Of a stretch of 64,000 bases of DNA, positions 55,881 to 64,000 are shown one piece after another. The notes beneath the pieces are model-generated. The model worked only from the letters and a program-made list of their open reading frames with translations, was not told where the DNA came from and did not search any database. The stretch is from Seonamhaeicola algicola (lineage in GTDB: Bacteria > Bacteroidota > Bacteroidia > Flavobacteriales > Flavobacteriaceae): assembly GCF_007997385.1 (NCBI RefSeq), contig NZ_VOSC01000012.1, positions 124,001 to 188,000 on the forward strand. The letters are read 5' to 3'. The stretch's first letter is position 1; every line of letters starts with the position of its first letter. The translations under genes and the position numbers were made by a program.

Positions 55881-58325
55881 TTAAAACGCGCTATTTAACT
55901 CATTTAGAATGAGTTTAATTTCACCATAGCTATATTTATCGTCTAATTGCGATTTTAAATCGGAAAGATTTTCGAATGTTATTGTGGGTATAAGCTCTTT
56001 TAACTCGGTGTAATGTTCTAAAGAAACTAAATCGGTTATTTTTATTTCACCTGAAGGAATAAAACTAGCCAAATGCCCAAAAACAGTGTTTTCATTAAGT
56101 TCACGTATATTGGCTATTTCTTCAATAGATTTTCCTTTTTTAAAGAGTTTTAATGATTCTTTTTGAGTATCTCCTTTTTGGCGTTTTAGTTTTTTAGGTA
56201 CTTCTTCTAACTCAACTTGGTTGGTAACTTCAATATCGTTTTCTTCAACAAATTTGGTAATAACCTTTAAAATTTCTTTGCCATATTTATCTACTCTGGT
56301 TTTACCCATGCCATGAATAGCCAGTAATTCTTTTGTATTGGTTGGCAATAGTTCGCACATGGCATACAGCGATTTTTGTGTAAAAACCTGAAAATGTACC
56401 AAACCTTCGCGTTCAGCAATTTCGTTTCTTAGCACACGTAACAATTCAAAAAGATCGACATTTACAGTACCATCAATAACTTGTTTGCGTTGTTTTTTAG
56501 GTTGCTTTTTGGCAATAAACACGGCATCGGTTCGTAATTTTAAATAAAAACTTACACTAAAAGCGTGCGGTAAGCCTTTAAAATACAGTTGTTTTTCGGT
56601 TAAAAGTTCTTCTAAAATGTCAAGTTGTTTTTCTAAATCTTTTTCTATGGCTTTATTATCGGTTGTAAAATTTAAAGCTTTTAAAGATGCTTCAATATTG
56701 GTTTTAGTTTGTTCGTTAAAATAGTGAATGGCTTTTGCAAAACGTTCTTGTAATGATTCGCTGGTTTCTGGTATTTCGTTTTTTTCAACTAAATGTTGCA
56801 ATTGACTTTTAAAAGCATTACCAACTTTTAGCAAATTTGCAACGGTATCTTTTATTGTAATTGCTGACGTTTCAACGTTACCTTCAATACTGCCTCTGTT
56901 TTTGTAAAAAATATCTAAAACACGATTTGTTGGATACAAAAAGGGATAAAAATTAAAAAGTTCGGCAATTAAATCAAGTTGAAAATCGCGCTCAGAAGCC
57001 AATAAAACTTCTTCATCTGGCTCATTATTTGCGGCTTCTTCGTTAAAGGTTAGCACATGGCTATCGGTTATAAGCTGTTGCGGAGAAATTTTACTTTTTA
57101 GCACCAAACCTTCTAACGATTTACAACGGCTTAACGCCACATAAGTTTGCCCATGCGCAAAGGCAGATTCGGCATCAATTATAGCTTTTTCGAAGGTTAA
57201 ACCTTGACTTTTATGAATGGTGATAGACCACGCTAATCGCAACGGTATTTGCGAGAAACTGCCTATTCTATCTTCGGTAATTTCTTTAGTTTCTTTATTT
57301 ACGGTGTATTTTATATTTTCCCAAGTTTCAAATTTGGTGGTAATATCAAAATTATCTTGCGGACAACGCACTACAACTTCGTCTTTATTTAAAGCAATAA
57401 CTTTGCCTATTTTTCCATTAAAATATTCCTTTTCTTGAGAGCTATCGTTTTTTATAAACATAACTTGCGCACCTACTTTCAACTCTAAAACAGCGTCGTT
57501 TGGGTAAGCATGCTCCGGAAAGTTACCATCAATAGATGCTTTGTAGATTTTGGGCTTTTCTTTTAAATCAGAAAGTTTTTGCTCGTTGGTGGCAATAGCT
57601 TTTCGGTTGTGAGTAGTTAAAGAAATGTAACCTTCTTCCTCGTTTGGTATAAAATTAGGCTGATATCTTTTATTGAGTTCATCGGCCGATTGTTGCGTTA
57701 ATTTATTATTCCTAATTTCATTTAAAATAGTAATAAAAACGGGATTCTCTTGTCTGTAAATGTGTTTTAACTCTATGGTTATGGCTTTACTTTGCTGATA
57801 CGCCAAACTACTAAAGAAAAAAGCATTTTTGTAATAAGGTTGCAACAGTTGCCACTCATTTTCTTTAATTACTGGTGATAGCTGTTGCAAATCTCCAATC
57901 ATGAGTAATTGTGTGCCACCAAATGGTAACATTTTGTTTTTAAAACGACGTAAAACTTTATCGATGCCATCCAGTAAATCGGCACGAACCATACTTATTT
58001 CATCAATAACCAAAAGGTCTAACGACTTAATAATATTGATTTTTGTTTTACTAAATTTTCGGCTGAATTTAGAACTACTTTGCAAGTTATCATTTGGCAA
58101 AATTGGACCAAAAGGCATTTGAAAAAATGAATGAATAGTAACACCTTTGGCATTAATGGCAGCCACACCTGTTGGCGCCACAACAACCATACGCTTATGG
58201 CATTCTTTTTTTAATTTATGAAGAAACGTAGTTTTACCTGTACCTGCTTTACCAGTTAAAAATATATTACGATTGGTTTTGGTAACAAAACTCCAAGCAA
58301 GGTCAAGTTCTTTATTTTCCTTCAT
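55881..58325 (-). CDS. Pif1-like SF1 helicase fused to HRDC and HTH domains
   Basis: 814 residues. Residues 10-430 are a Pif1/RecD-like helicase: Walker A GKAGTGKTT, APTGVAAINAKGVTIHSF, Walker B LLVIDEISMVRADLLDG, and motifs V/VI (AWSITIHKSQGLTFEKAIID, YVALSRCKSLEGLVL). About 645-710 is an HRDC domain (LFELLRVLRNEIAEREG), and 730-814 a RecQ-type helix-turn-helix domain (KGKSIEEIANIRELNENTVF). The middle 430-640 is a poorly known helical linker. It unwinds DNA 5' to 3', probably at G-quadruplex, fork or repair structures. Two enzymes joined; known in other Bacteroidota. Confidence 0.88.
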   Translation of the reverse strand: MKENKELDLAWSFVTKTNRNIFLTGKAGTGKTTFLHKLKKECHKRMVVVAPTGVAAINAKGVTIHSFFQMPFGPILPNDNLQSSSKFSRKFSKTKINIIKSLDLLVIDEISMVRADLLDGIDKVLRRFKNKMLPFGGTQLLMIGDLQQLSPVIKENEWQLLQPYYKNAFFFSSLAYQQSKAITIELKHIYRQENPVFITILNEIRNNKLTQQSADELNKRYQPNFIPNEEEGYISLTTHNRKAIATNEQKLSDLKEKPKIYKASIDGNFPEHAYPNDAVLELKVGAQVMFIKNDSSQEKEYFNGKIGKVIALNKDEVVVRCPQDNFDITTKFETWENIKYTVNKETKEITEDRIGSFSQIPLRLAWSITIHKSQGLTFEKAIIDAESAFAHGQTYVALSRCKSLEGLVLKSKISPQQLITDSHVLTFNEEAANNEPDEEVLLASERDFQLDLIAELFNFYPFLYPTNRVLDIFYKNRGSIEGNVETSAITIKDTVANLLKVGNAFKSQLQHLVEKNEIPETSESLQERFAKAIHYFNEQTKTNIEASLKALNFTTDNKAIEKDLEKQLDILEELLTEKQLYFKGLPHAFSVSFYLKLRTDAVFIAKKQPKKQRKQVIDGTVNVDLFELLRVLRNEIAEREGLVHFQVFTQKSLYAMCELLPTNTKELLAIHGMGKTRVDKYGKEILKVITKFVEENDIEVTNQVELEEVPKKLKRQKGDTQKESLKLFKKGKSIEEIANIRELNENTVFGHLASFIPSGEIKITDLVSLEHYTELKELIPTITFENLSDLKSQLDDKYSYGEIKLILNELNSAF

Positions 58326-58391
58326 AATTAAAAATTGGTTATGAAGATAGTTTTAGTTTTATGAAAAAACAAGATGTGATACTTTCTGCAT

Positions 58392-58421
58392 AAAAAAACC
58401 CTGATAGTTTCAAGGTTTTTT
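58392..58421 (-). terminator. terminator after pheS
   Basis: AAAAAACC and GGTTTTTTT pair around a 13-base loop that has a further TGA/TCA pairing, with a T-run on the minus strand, 51 bases after the pheS stop. Confidence 0.65.
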
Positions 58422-58436
58422 AGTTTGGTATCTATT

Positions 58437-58462
58437 TCATCTTGAAATTAATTCAGGATGAC
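58437..58462 (-). repeat. degenerate REP-like repeat
   Basis: TCATCTTGAA and TTCAGGATGA are inverted copies (one mismatch) around ATTAA. Read on the minus strand it begins GTCATCCTGAATTAATTTCA, which I recognise as the left end of the common GTCATCCTGAA-type interspersed palindrome found in many flavobacterial genomes; the right end is decayed. Confidence 0.45.
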
Positions 58463-58471
58463 AATTTTGTT

Positions 58472-59491
58472 TTAAAGTGCCGATTTAAACTGCTCTAAAA
58501 AGCGCACATCATTTTCGCTTAATAAACGAATATCACCTATTTGGTGTAATAACATGGCAATACGGTCTATACCCATACCGAATGCAAAACCAGAGTATTC
58601 TTTAGAATCTATACCACAGTTTTCTAAAACGTTAGGATCTACCATACCACAACCCATAATTTCTAACCAACCTGTACCTTTTGTAATGCGGTAATCGGTT
58701 TCTGTTTTTAAACCCCAATACACATCAACCTCTGCACTTGGTTCTGTAAATGGGAAGTATGACGGGCGTAACCTAATTTCAGATTTGCCAAACATTTCGG
58801 TTGTAAAATATTGCAGCGTTTGTTTTAAATCTGCAAAACTTACATCTTTATCAATATACAAGCCTTCTACTTGGTGGAAAAAACAGTGTGAACGCGCTGA
58901 AATAGCTTCGTTTCTGTACACACGACCCGGTGAAATTGTACGAATTGGTGGTTTATTATTTTCCATGTAACGCACCTGTACTGAACTGGTGTGCGTACGT
59001 AATAAAATATCTGGATTTGTTTGAATGAAAAACGTATCCTGCATATCACGTGCTGGGTGATATTCAGGTAAATTTAAAGCTGTAAAATTATGCCAGTCGT
59101 CTTCAATTTCAGGTCCTTCGCTTACGTTAAACCCAATACGCGAAAAGATATCAATAATTTGATTTTTAACAATTGAAATAGGATGACGGGCACCTATTTG
59201 AATGGGCTCGCCTGGGCGCGATAAATCGCCATATATGCCTTTTACCTCTTCGTTGCTTTCTAATTCTTCTTTTAAGGCTTTTACTTTATCTTCAGCCGTT
59301 TTTTTAAGCTGGTTTATGGTTTGACCAAATTCACGTTTTTGTTCGTTGGCCACATTTTTAAACTCTGCAAAATATTCATTTAACAATCCTTTTTTACCTA
59401 AGTATTTAATACGGAATGTTTCAACTTCATCTTTTGTTTGTGCTTTAAAAGCTTCGGCTTCGGCTATAAGTTCTTTTAATTTATCAATCAT
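58472..59491 (-). CDS. pheS: phenylalanyl-tRNA synthetase alpha subunit
   Basis: 339 residues, normal length. Helical N-terminal arm (about 1-85), then the class II core: motif 2 [19 protein letters not shown] with [10 protein letters not shown], motif 3 [20 protein letters not shown], and the Phe-binding region. It pairs with PheT, which is not in the window. The -7 box TAAATTTG (59511-59518, minus) lies 19 bases upstream. Confidence 0.97.
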   Translation of the reverse strand: MIDKLKELIAEAEAFKAQTKDEVETFRIKYLGKKGLLNEYFAEFKNVANEQKREFGQTINQLKKTAEDKVKALKEELESNEEVKGIYGDLSRPGEPIQIGARHPISIVKNQIIDIFSRIGFNVSEGPEIEDDWHNFTALNLPEYHPARDMQDTFFIQTNPDILLRTHTSSVQVRYMENNKPPIRTISPGRVYRNEAISARSHCFFHQVEGLYIDKDVSFADLKQTLQYFTTEMFGKSEIRLRPSYFPFTEPSAEVDVYWGLKTETDYRITKGTGWLEIMGCGMVDPNVLENCGIDSKEYSGFAFGMGIDRIAMLLHQIGDIRLLSENDVRFLEQFKSAL

Positions 59492-59510
59492 GATGTTTAA
59501 AAATAGGTAG

Positions 59511-59518
59511 CAAATTTA
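59511..59518 (-). promoter_or_regulatory. -7 element of pheS
   Basis: The minus strand reads TAAATTTG, fitting TAnnTTTG, 19 bases before the start. No clear -33 box. Confidence 0.45.
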
Positions 59519-59585
59519 ATTAAAAAATTGGCATTAGTGGGCTGAAACTACCAAAGTAATATATAAAATTGCTGCGAACTGGTTT

Positions 59586-59682
59586 GCGTTAGGGATTGAG
59601 CTATTTGTTTGAAATCCTTTTTACTTTTTTAAAAAAGTAAAAAGATTGAGTAGTGAAAGCCCGACCTGTAAGGGAACGCCCT
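59586..59682 (+). repeat. structured flavobacterial intergenic element
   Basis: About 97 bases with three constant-looking blocks: GCGTTAGGGATTGAG, AATCCTTTTTACTTTTTT and its exact mirror, and AAAGCCCGACC with GGGAACGCCC at the end. The centre (59617-59644) is a perfect 28-bp palindrome, extendable by AATC/GATT. I recognise the order of GTTAGGGAT, ATCC-hairpin-GAT, AGCCCGACC and GGGAACGCCC from intergenic elements scattered in Flavobacteriaceae genomes; this is memory, not a search. It ends on the stop codon of the minus-strand gene at 59681. Confidence 0.6.
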
Positions 59683-60037
59683 AGTTTATATATGCGGTTT
59701 CTAAAAAATAGTTTACTATGGCTTCTTTCATTAAAATGCTTTGTTCTCCTGCTTTTAGGTTGGGTAATTGTTCTAGCATTTTGTAGTGTGGCCACCCGTC
59801 TTCATCTACAAAATCTAACTGGTAATAGCCATAGGGTGTTAATAATTTGCAAATGGCAATGTGCATGAGGTCTAGCTTTTGGTCTTTTTTAAAGCTACGG
59901 TTAAGTTGCCCAAGTTCTTGTACGCCAATAAGGTAAATTATGGCATCAAGATCTAAAGTATCTCCATCTGCAAACTGATTAGATAGTTTTTGTACTACCT
60001 GCTCCCAACGTTCTTTTAGTTCTTGGTCTCTAGACAT
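59681..60037 (-). CDS. conserved cytoplasmic protein, unknown
   Basis: 118 residues, no signal or membrane helix. Mostly helical with a short beta part (GYYQLDFVDEDGWPHYKML). It looks like a conserved single-copy protein of flavobacteria but I know no function. Divergent from the cvpA-like gene; a minus-strand TAACTTTG (60067-60074) is its candidate -7 box. Its stop codon lies within the last base of the intergenic element. Confidence 0.7.
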   Translation of the reverse strand: MSRDQELKERWEQVVQKLSNQFADGDTLDLDAIIYLIGVQELGQLNRSFKKDQKLDLMHIAICKLLTPYGYYQLDFVDEDGWPHYKMLEQLPNLKAGEQSILMKEAIVNYFLETAYIN

Positions 60038-60055
60038 GTAAGTTAAAGGTATAAG

Positions 60056-60085
60056 TTTGAAAGTTGCAAAGTTAGTTTATATTTG
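60056..60085 (+). promoter_or_regulatory. promoter of the cvpA-like gene, overlapping a divergent promoter
   Basis: TTTG (TTG at 60057-60059), 18 bases, then TATATTTG at 60078-60085. The leader is under 20 bases. A minus-strand TAACTTTG (60067-60074) for the divergent gene lies between the two boxes, so the two polymerases would compete. Confidence 0.6.
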
Positions 60086-60101
60086 TTGAAATTGTATTAT
60101 T

Positions 60102-60638
60102 ATGGCTGTTATTGATATTGTTTTAGGTGCATTAATTTTATTTGGTTTAATACGCGGTTTAATGAAAGGGTTATTTGTTGAAGTAGCCTCATTAATTGCA
60201 TTGGTTGCTGGTGTTTATGGTGCTATTCATTTTAGTAATTTTGCTGCCGAATTTTTAACTGAAAAGGTTGATTGGAACGAAAAAACTATAAATATTGTGG
60301 CCTTTGCCATTACTTTTGTGGTTATTGTATTAGCTATTGCCCTTGCTGGTAAAGCATTAACTAAATTGGCAGATTTTGCTGCTTTAGGCATTATTAATAA
60401 AATTTTGGGTGCTGCTTTTGGGGCGCTTAAAATTGCTGCCATTTTAAGTGTTGTTCTTATAATTTTTGATAGGTTTAACAAGACCATTCCGTTTGCTGAT
60501 GCGGAAGATTTAGAATCGTCTGTTTTATACCAACCTGTTAAAAACTTAGTGCCTACTATTTTTCCGAGTATTTTAGGTGATAAAACAAGTGATAGTAATA
60601 CTGAAGCAGACGAAAATGGATTGCATTTAGAGGCATAA
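60102..60638 (+). CDS. CvpA family membrane protein
   Basis: 178 residues with four membrane helices. Start MAVIDIVLGALILFGLIRGL and the glycine pattern GLMKGLFVEVASLIALVAGV define the CvpA family (colicin V production protein); E. coli CvpA is also linked to bile-salt and envelope stress tolerance. The C-terminal 40 residues are acidic and soluble. Monocistronic, ending at a bidirectional terminator. Confidence 0.9.
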   Translation: MAVIDIVLGALILFGLIRGLMKGLFVEVASLIALVAGVYGAIHFSNFAAEFLTEKVDWNEKTINIVAFAITFVVIVLAIALAGKALTKLADFAALGIINKILGAAFGALKIAAILSVVLIIFDRFNKTIPFADAEDLESSVLYQPVKNLVPTIFPSILGDKTSDSNTEADENGLHLEA

Positions 60639-60666
60639 AAAAAGCCGCTTATAGCGACTTTTATTT
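60637..60666. terminator. bidirectional terminator between cvpA-like gene and SulP
   Basis: AAAAGCCGCT and AGCGACTTTT form a 10-bp stem with one wobble, TAT loop and T-runs on both sides. Confidence 0.8.
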
Positions 60667-60696
60667 CTTTCCACCTAATAAATAATTATATATTAT

Positions 60697-62562
60697 TTAC
60701 TGATATTTGTTTTCTACGTGCTGCTTTATCCATTGTAAACAGTCATCAAATGTTTTAAATATGTGTTCATTAGGTATTAAATCTGGTATAATATCAATAC
60801 GCTCCATTAAATAACGGGGTTGTGGCAATAAATCTACTATTAAAAATTGCACACCGTTTTTTCTTAAATCTAGTAAAATATCTTCTAAAACATACAGGCC
60901 AGATTGATCCATGTATTGCATTCTACCAAACCTTAAAATAACTGTTTTGGCTGTGGCAGGAATTTGTGTTGCTAGTTGCTGAAAATCGTTAGTTGAGCCA
61001 AAAAACAAGGGCCCTTTTATGTGTTTTATAAACACCTCTTCTTTTAAGTTTTCAGGAAACCCTATTTCATCATCCCAAGCCTCTTCTTTTAAAGGTTTCA
61101 CATCAGACATTTGTGCTGTTACATGACCTATTTTTTTCATGAACATTAATGACGATATCACTAAACCAATACCAACAGCAAATATTAAATCCCAAAAGGT
61201 TGAAAGCACCAATACAATGAGCATGATTAATACTTCTGAACTCAATTTTATTGGTCCAATTTTTATGTCTTTGGGCATGCTGGGTATGGCTTTTAAACCT
61301 TTATAATCCATAACACCAATACCAACAGTTAGTAATATACCTGCTAAAACGGCGGTAGGTATTTTTGATGCTATACCGCTAAACCCTAAAAGGATAATTA
61401 GTAATAATACACCAGCAATCATGCCTGATAATTTAGTTTTTCCGCCAGATTGAATATTTACAACCGTTCTAATGGTAGCGCCTGCTCCTGGAATACCACC
61501 AAATACCGATGCAATGGTATTACCAATACCTTGCCCTACTAGTTCTCTGTTGGGTTTGTGTTTGGTTTTAGTCATATTATCGGCTACCACACTAGTTAGC
61601 AGCGAGTCTATGGCGCCTAACAATGCTAATGTTAATGCCGTAAAAAAATAGGGCATAATACTGCCTATTTTAAAATTGGTAAATATTTCTAAATTTGGCA
61701 CCGGAAAACCACTTGGTATAGCTTCTATTGGTCTGTAATTAAGTTTAAAACCAAGTGCAATTGCCGTCATTACCACCAAAGCAACTAACGTACTTGGCAC
61801 TGCTTTTGTAATACGTTTAAAACCGTAAATTATAATTATTGTGCCCAAGGCTAATGCTAATTCTAACCAATTTATATTTGATAGCGCCCTTGGCAAAAGC
61901 ATAATAACACTTTGAGGTTTTTTTGCTTTACTTTTGGCTATATTTTTAGCCTCATTAATTACATTGTTTTGTGTAATACTTTCGGCATCTGCAATGGTTT
62001 CGTTTAAAGCATCTAAAACTAATGTTTTTTCACTAACGTTTTCTTCTAAAACATTGCTTAATAAGTTTGTTTTGGCTTGCGCTTCAAAGGTTTTTACAAA
62101 TGCCTCATCTTCATTAGGATAGTAGCCAATTGCTGGTAAAATTTGCGTTAATAAAATTATAACTCCAATAGCCGTCATGAACCCAGATACTACAGGATAA
62201 GGAATGTATCTAATGTATTTTCCTAAGCCTAAAACACCTAAACCTATTTGCATTAAACCTGCTAAAAAGAACACCATTAAAATGGCTGGTAATGCTTTTT
62301 CAATATTGCCATCGTTTACAGCAATTATACTTGCAATAACTACCATGCTTACGGCAGTCATTGGAGCTGTAGGACCAGAAATTTGTGTATTTGTGCCACC
62401 AAAAAGTGCTGCAAAAAAACTGATGAAAATAGCACCATATAATCCTGCACTAGGCCCTAAACCAGATGATACACCAAAAGCTAAAGCTAAGGGTAAAGCA
62501 ACAATTCCGGCAGTTATTCCGCCAAAAGCATCACCTTTTATATTTGAAAATAGATTTTTCAT
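60697..62562 (-). CDS. SulP-family anion transporter with STAS domain
   Basis: 621 residues. Ten to twelve membrane helices (GITAGIVALPLALAFGVSSG and GGIPGAGATIRTVVNIQSGG are family signatures) and a C-terminal STAS domain (about 510-610; RFGRMQYMDQSGLYVLEDIL). A polar helical segment of about 60 residues (about 155-215), rich in Asn and Glu, is inserted between membrane segments. With a carbonic anhydrase gene in the same cluster, bicarbonate is the likely substrate, though sulfate cannot be excluded. Last gene of the cluster. Confidence 0.9.
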   Translation of the reverse strand: MKNLFSNIKGDAFGGITAGIVALPLALAFGVSSGLGPSAGLYGAIFISFFAALFGGTNTQISGPTAPMTAVSMVVIASIIAVNDGNIEKALPAILMVFFLAGLMQIGLGVLGLGKYIRYIPYPVVSGFMTAIGVIILLTQILPAIGYYPNEDEAFVKTFEAQAKTNLLSNVLEENVSEKTLVLDALNETIADAESITQNNVINEAKNIAKSKAKKPQSVIMLLPRALSNINWLELALALGTIIIIYGFKRITKAVPSTLVALVVMTAIALGFKLNYRPIEAIPSGFPVPNLEIFTNFKIGSIMPYFFTALTLALLGAIDSLLTSVVADNMTKTKHKPNRELVGQGIGNTIASVFGGIPGAGATIRTVVNIQSGGKTKLSGMIAGVLLLIILLGFSGIASKIPTAVLAGILLTVGIGVMDYKGLKAIPSMPKDIKIGPIKLSSEVLIMLIVLVLSTFWDLIFAVGIGLVISSLMFMKKIGHVTAQMSDVKPLKEEAWDDEIGFPENLKEEVFIKHIKGPLFFGSTNDFQQLATQIPATAKTVILRFGRMQYMDQSGLYVLEDILLDLRKNGVQFLIVDLLPQPRYLMERIDIIPDLIPNEHIFKTFDDCLQWIKQHVENKYQ

Positions 62563-62578
62563 GAGGTTATTAAATTAG

Positions 62579-63247
62579 TTATAAATTAACAAATGCAATA
62601 ATATTAAATTGATCTCTGCCTGAGGTTTCAAAAAACTGATTCATGTAACCAGCCTCTAACCTTACATTTTTGTTTAAGGTATAACCTAAACCTCCGTAAA
62701 CCCTATTTCTATCAAAAACTGATGATTCAGTATTTAAAAATATTTCGTTATAGGCCGATACGTATAGCTTACTTTGGTTGCCTTCTTTTGTTTTAAATGG
62801 TATTTTAAATGCTAAAAAATATCGAAATCTCATTTTGAAATCGTCTTCAACAAAGCGTTGTTCAAAACGATATCTATGACTTAAACCTACGCTTCCTATA
62901 TGCTGTTTTGATATAAATTGCTGAAAAATTCGGTGTTCATTTACAGATTCTTTAGTATCAGTATCACCTAAATAGTTTTCTGAAAGTATGTAGCCATAAC
63001 CTAAAAGCACGTTGCTTTTTCCTTGGTTAAAGGTGTAGCCTAGGCCTGTTCTTAATAATAATTGTTCTAAATCTCCTACTGCATTATAATTTCGGTATTG
63101 TACTTCGTTGTGAATATTCCATTTACTATTAAGTTTTTTATTACCTATGTAAATTAACCAATTACCAAAATTACTGTCTTGTGCGCTTATAAATAGAGGT
63201 AGCATTAACGTTAAGGTTAATGCTACTCTAAATGCTTTATTTTTCAT
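62579..63247 (-). CDS. DUF2490 outer-membrane beta-barrel-like protein
   Basis: 222 residues with a signal peptide (ends LFISAQ). The rest alternates amphipathic strands (NWLIYIGNKKLNSKWNIHNE, LRTGLGYTFNQGK, RLEAGYMNQFFETSG) as in a small outer-membrane barrel, and matches DUF2490. It lies between the carbonic anhydrase and SulP genes (9 and 16 bases), so a role in the same anion pathway, for example as an outer-membrane channel, is a reasonable inference. Confidence 0.82.
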   Translation of the reverse strand: MKNKAFRVALTLTLMLPLFISAQDSNFGNWLIYIGNKKLNSKWNIHNEVQYRNYNAVGDLEQLLLRTGLGYTFNQGKSNVLLGYGYILSENYLGDTDTKESVNEHRIFQQFISKQHIGSVGLSHRYRFEQRFVEDDFKMRFRYFLAFKIPFKTKEGNQSKLYVSAYNEIFLNTESSVFDRNRVYGGLGYTLNKNVRLEAGYMNQFFETSGRDQFNIIAFVNL

Positions 63248-63256
63248 GTTAACTTT

Positions 63257-63886
63257 TTATTCGTAGAAATTAACAGCTCCTGTGTTAATATCATACATGG
63301 CACCAATTATTTTAATGTCTCCATTTTTTTCCATTTCGCTTAAAATTGGGCTTTCATTATGTATTCTTTCAATAGTAAGTTCTACATTCTTTTTTGAAAC
63401 GCTGTCAACAAAATCTAGGTTTTTGGAGTTACGTAAGCTTTCATCTTTAGGTTCTGTTGTTGCGTTTACTGCTGGTGTAATTTTTTGAATTAGCTTTGTT
63501 AAGTTACCCATTTCGGCATGATCACAAGCGCCTTTTACAGCTCCGCAACTTGTGTGACCTAAAACTACTATTAGTTTTGTTCCTGCAAGTTTACAGGCAA
63601 ATTCCATACTGCCTAAAATGTCTTCGTTTACAAAGTTTCCTGCTATTCTTACACTAAAAATATCACCTAAACCTTGATCAAAAACCAATTCTGCCGATAC
63701 TCTTGAGTCTATACAACTTAAAATGGTTGCAAAGGGAAATTGCCCTTCTTTTGTATCATTTACCTGTTCTAAAAGGTTACGGTTTGCTTTTAAGTTTTGA
63801 ACAAATCTTTGGTTGCCTTCTTTTAAAAATTGCAATGACTTATCTGGTGTCATTGTTGCTTGTGTTTCTTGTGTATGTGCTTTCAT
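63257..63886 (-). CDS. beta-class carbonic anhydrase
   Basis: 209 residues from the chosen start MKAHTQETQ; an ATG five codons earlier (63901) is less likely, as the family begins like this. Zinc ligands: Cys and Asp/Arg dyad in SCIDSR, and His/Cys in LGHTSCGA. It interconverts CO2 and bicarbonate. First complete gene of the CA-DUF2490-SulP cluster, consistent with bicarbonate supply for anaplerotic carboxylases. No signal peptide, so cytoplasmic. Confidence 0.95.
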   Translation of the reverse strand: MKAHTQETQATMTPDKSLQFLKEGNQRFVQNLKANRNLLEQVNDTKEGQFPFATILSCIDSRVSAELVFDQGLGDIFSVRIAGNFVNEDILGSMEFACKLAGTKLIVVLGHTSCGAVKGACDHAEMGNLTKLIQKITPAVNATTEPKDESLRNSKNLDFVDSVSKKNVELTIERIHNESPILSEMEKNGDIKIIGAMYDINTGAVNFYE

Positions 63887-63917
63887 ATGTATTTTTTTCA
63901 ATATTGTTATTAGTATT

Positions 63918-64000
63918 CTAATTCTTGTATTTAGGTTTTAATTCTTGTTTAAAAAACTCAATGTAACTTTCTGGGTTTTCTTCTTCGCCTCTTTGTGATA
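63918..64000 (-). CDS. C-terminal end of a further protein (5' end outside window)
   Basis: The minus strand is open from the window edge to a TAG at 63920-63918, giving 26 residues, SQRGEEENPESYIEFFKQEL then KPKYKN. The amphipathic, charged composition and the 31-base distance to the carbonic anhydrase start fit a real gene end in the same transcript. Too short to name. Confidence 0.45.
   Translation of the reverse strand, partial: SQRGEEENPESYIEFFKQELKPKYKN

Noticed and set aside
59617-59644. The 28-bp palindrome as a plain Rho-independent terminator.
   Set aside because: It has no GC in the stem beyond two pairs, no separate T-tail, and is flanked by the constant blocks of a larger element.
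59601-59868. Open frames on both strands across the intergenic element (for example 59653-59868 plus, 59601-59795 minus).
   Set aside because: They lie over the palindromic element and antisense to the 59681-60037 gene, have no conserved sequence pattern and start inside the repeat.
1-64000. CRISPR arrays, prophage, insertion sequences, integrase or toxin-antitoxin pairs.
   Set aside because: No regular direct repeats with spacers, transposase or integrase motifs, or paired small toxin/antitoxin genes were seen on either strand.

Overview
The window is a piece of an AT-rich chromosome from a member of the Flavobacteriaceae (phylum Bacteroidota). The basis is: two secreted proteins ending in type IX secretion (T9SS) type A sorting domains, lipoproteins with short lipoboxes, promoters of the Bacteroidota form TTG-N17-23-TAnnTTTG, no Shine-Dalgarno sequences, and gene neighbourhoods usual for this family (fbp/acetyltransferase/aspartokinase, prs-rplY-pth, ribF/serS, yicC-gmk-nadD). 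I cannot name genus or species. No prophage, insertion sequence, CRISPR array or rRNA gene is visible; this is mostly core chromosome.

Layout. 1-3670 (+): secreted or surface proteins (TPR protein, parallel beta-helix protein, T9SS protein with three repeats, lipoprotein), closed by a strong terminator. 3856-10267: glycosyltransferase, fructose-1,6-bisphosphatase (-), acetyltransferase, aspartokinase and a two-domain ornithine/glycine-lipid type acyltransferase. 10268-10707: a sigma-54-type promoter, a hairpin leader and a two-helix membrane protein. 10711-12231 (-): an arsenic cluster arsR / DUF6428 / arsC without a pump. 12317-14570 (-): four small stress or transport genes. 14684-24191 (-): ribF, a gamma-carboxylase-like membrane protein, serS, a 40-residue protein, a TPR protein, DUF4286, rsmA, mgtE and a hydroxyacid dehydrogenase. 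24262-27702 (+): a large secreted metalloprotease. 27723-30045 (-): pth, rplY, prs.

30191-36133: tRNA-Leu(CAA), then a xylose operon xylB-xylA-sodium symporter whose probable LacI-family regulator lies convergently behind it. 36253-38357: yicC, gmk, nadD. 38468-44119: a 1479-residue CheB-CheR-PAS-histidine kinase-receiver protein directly abutting methylglyoxal synthase, then an esterase. 44234-49438: a duplicated-domain lipoprotein, gpsA, three unknown small genes and a sulfatase lipoprotein. 49560-55783 (-): a complete RND efflux operon with its own regulator and a clear inverted-repeat operator. 55881-60037 (-): a Pif1-like helicase fused to RecQ-type C-terminal domains, pheS and an unknown gene, with two repeat elements between them. 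60102-64000: a CvpA protein (+), then a minus-strand cluster of beta-carbonic anhydrase, DUF2490 protein and SulP anion transporter, plus the tail of a further gene.

I did not find a single clearly new defence or mobile system. The best leads are the CheB-CheR kinase coupled to mgsA, the sigma-54 leader, the 40-residue protein with its own terminator, a recurring 3'-end architecture (hairpin, TTTTGGTTGGTT, terminator hairpin) seen three times, and a structured flavobacterial intergenic element at 59586-59682.
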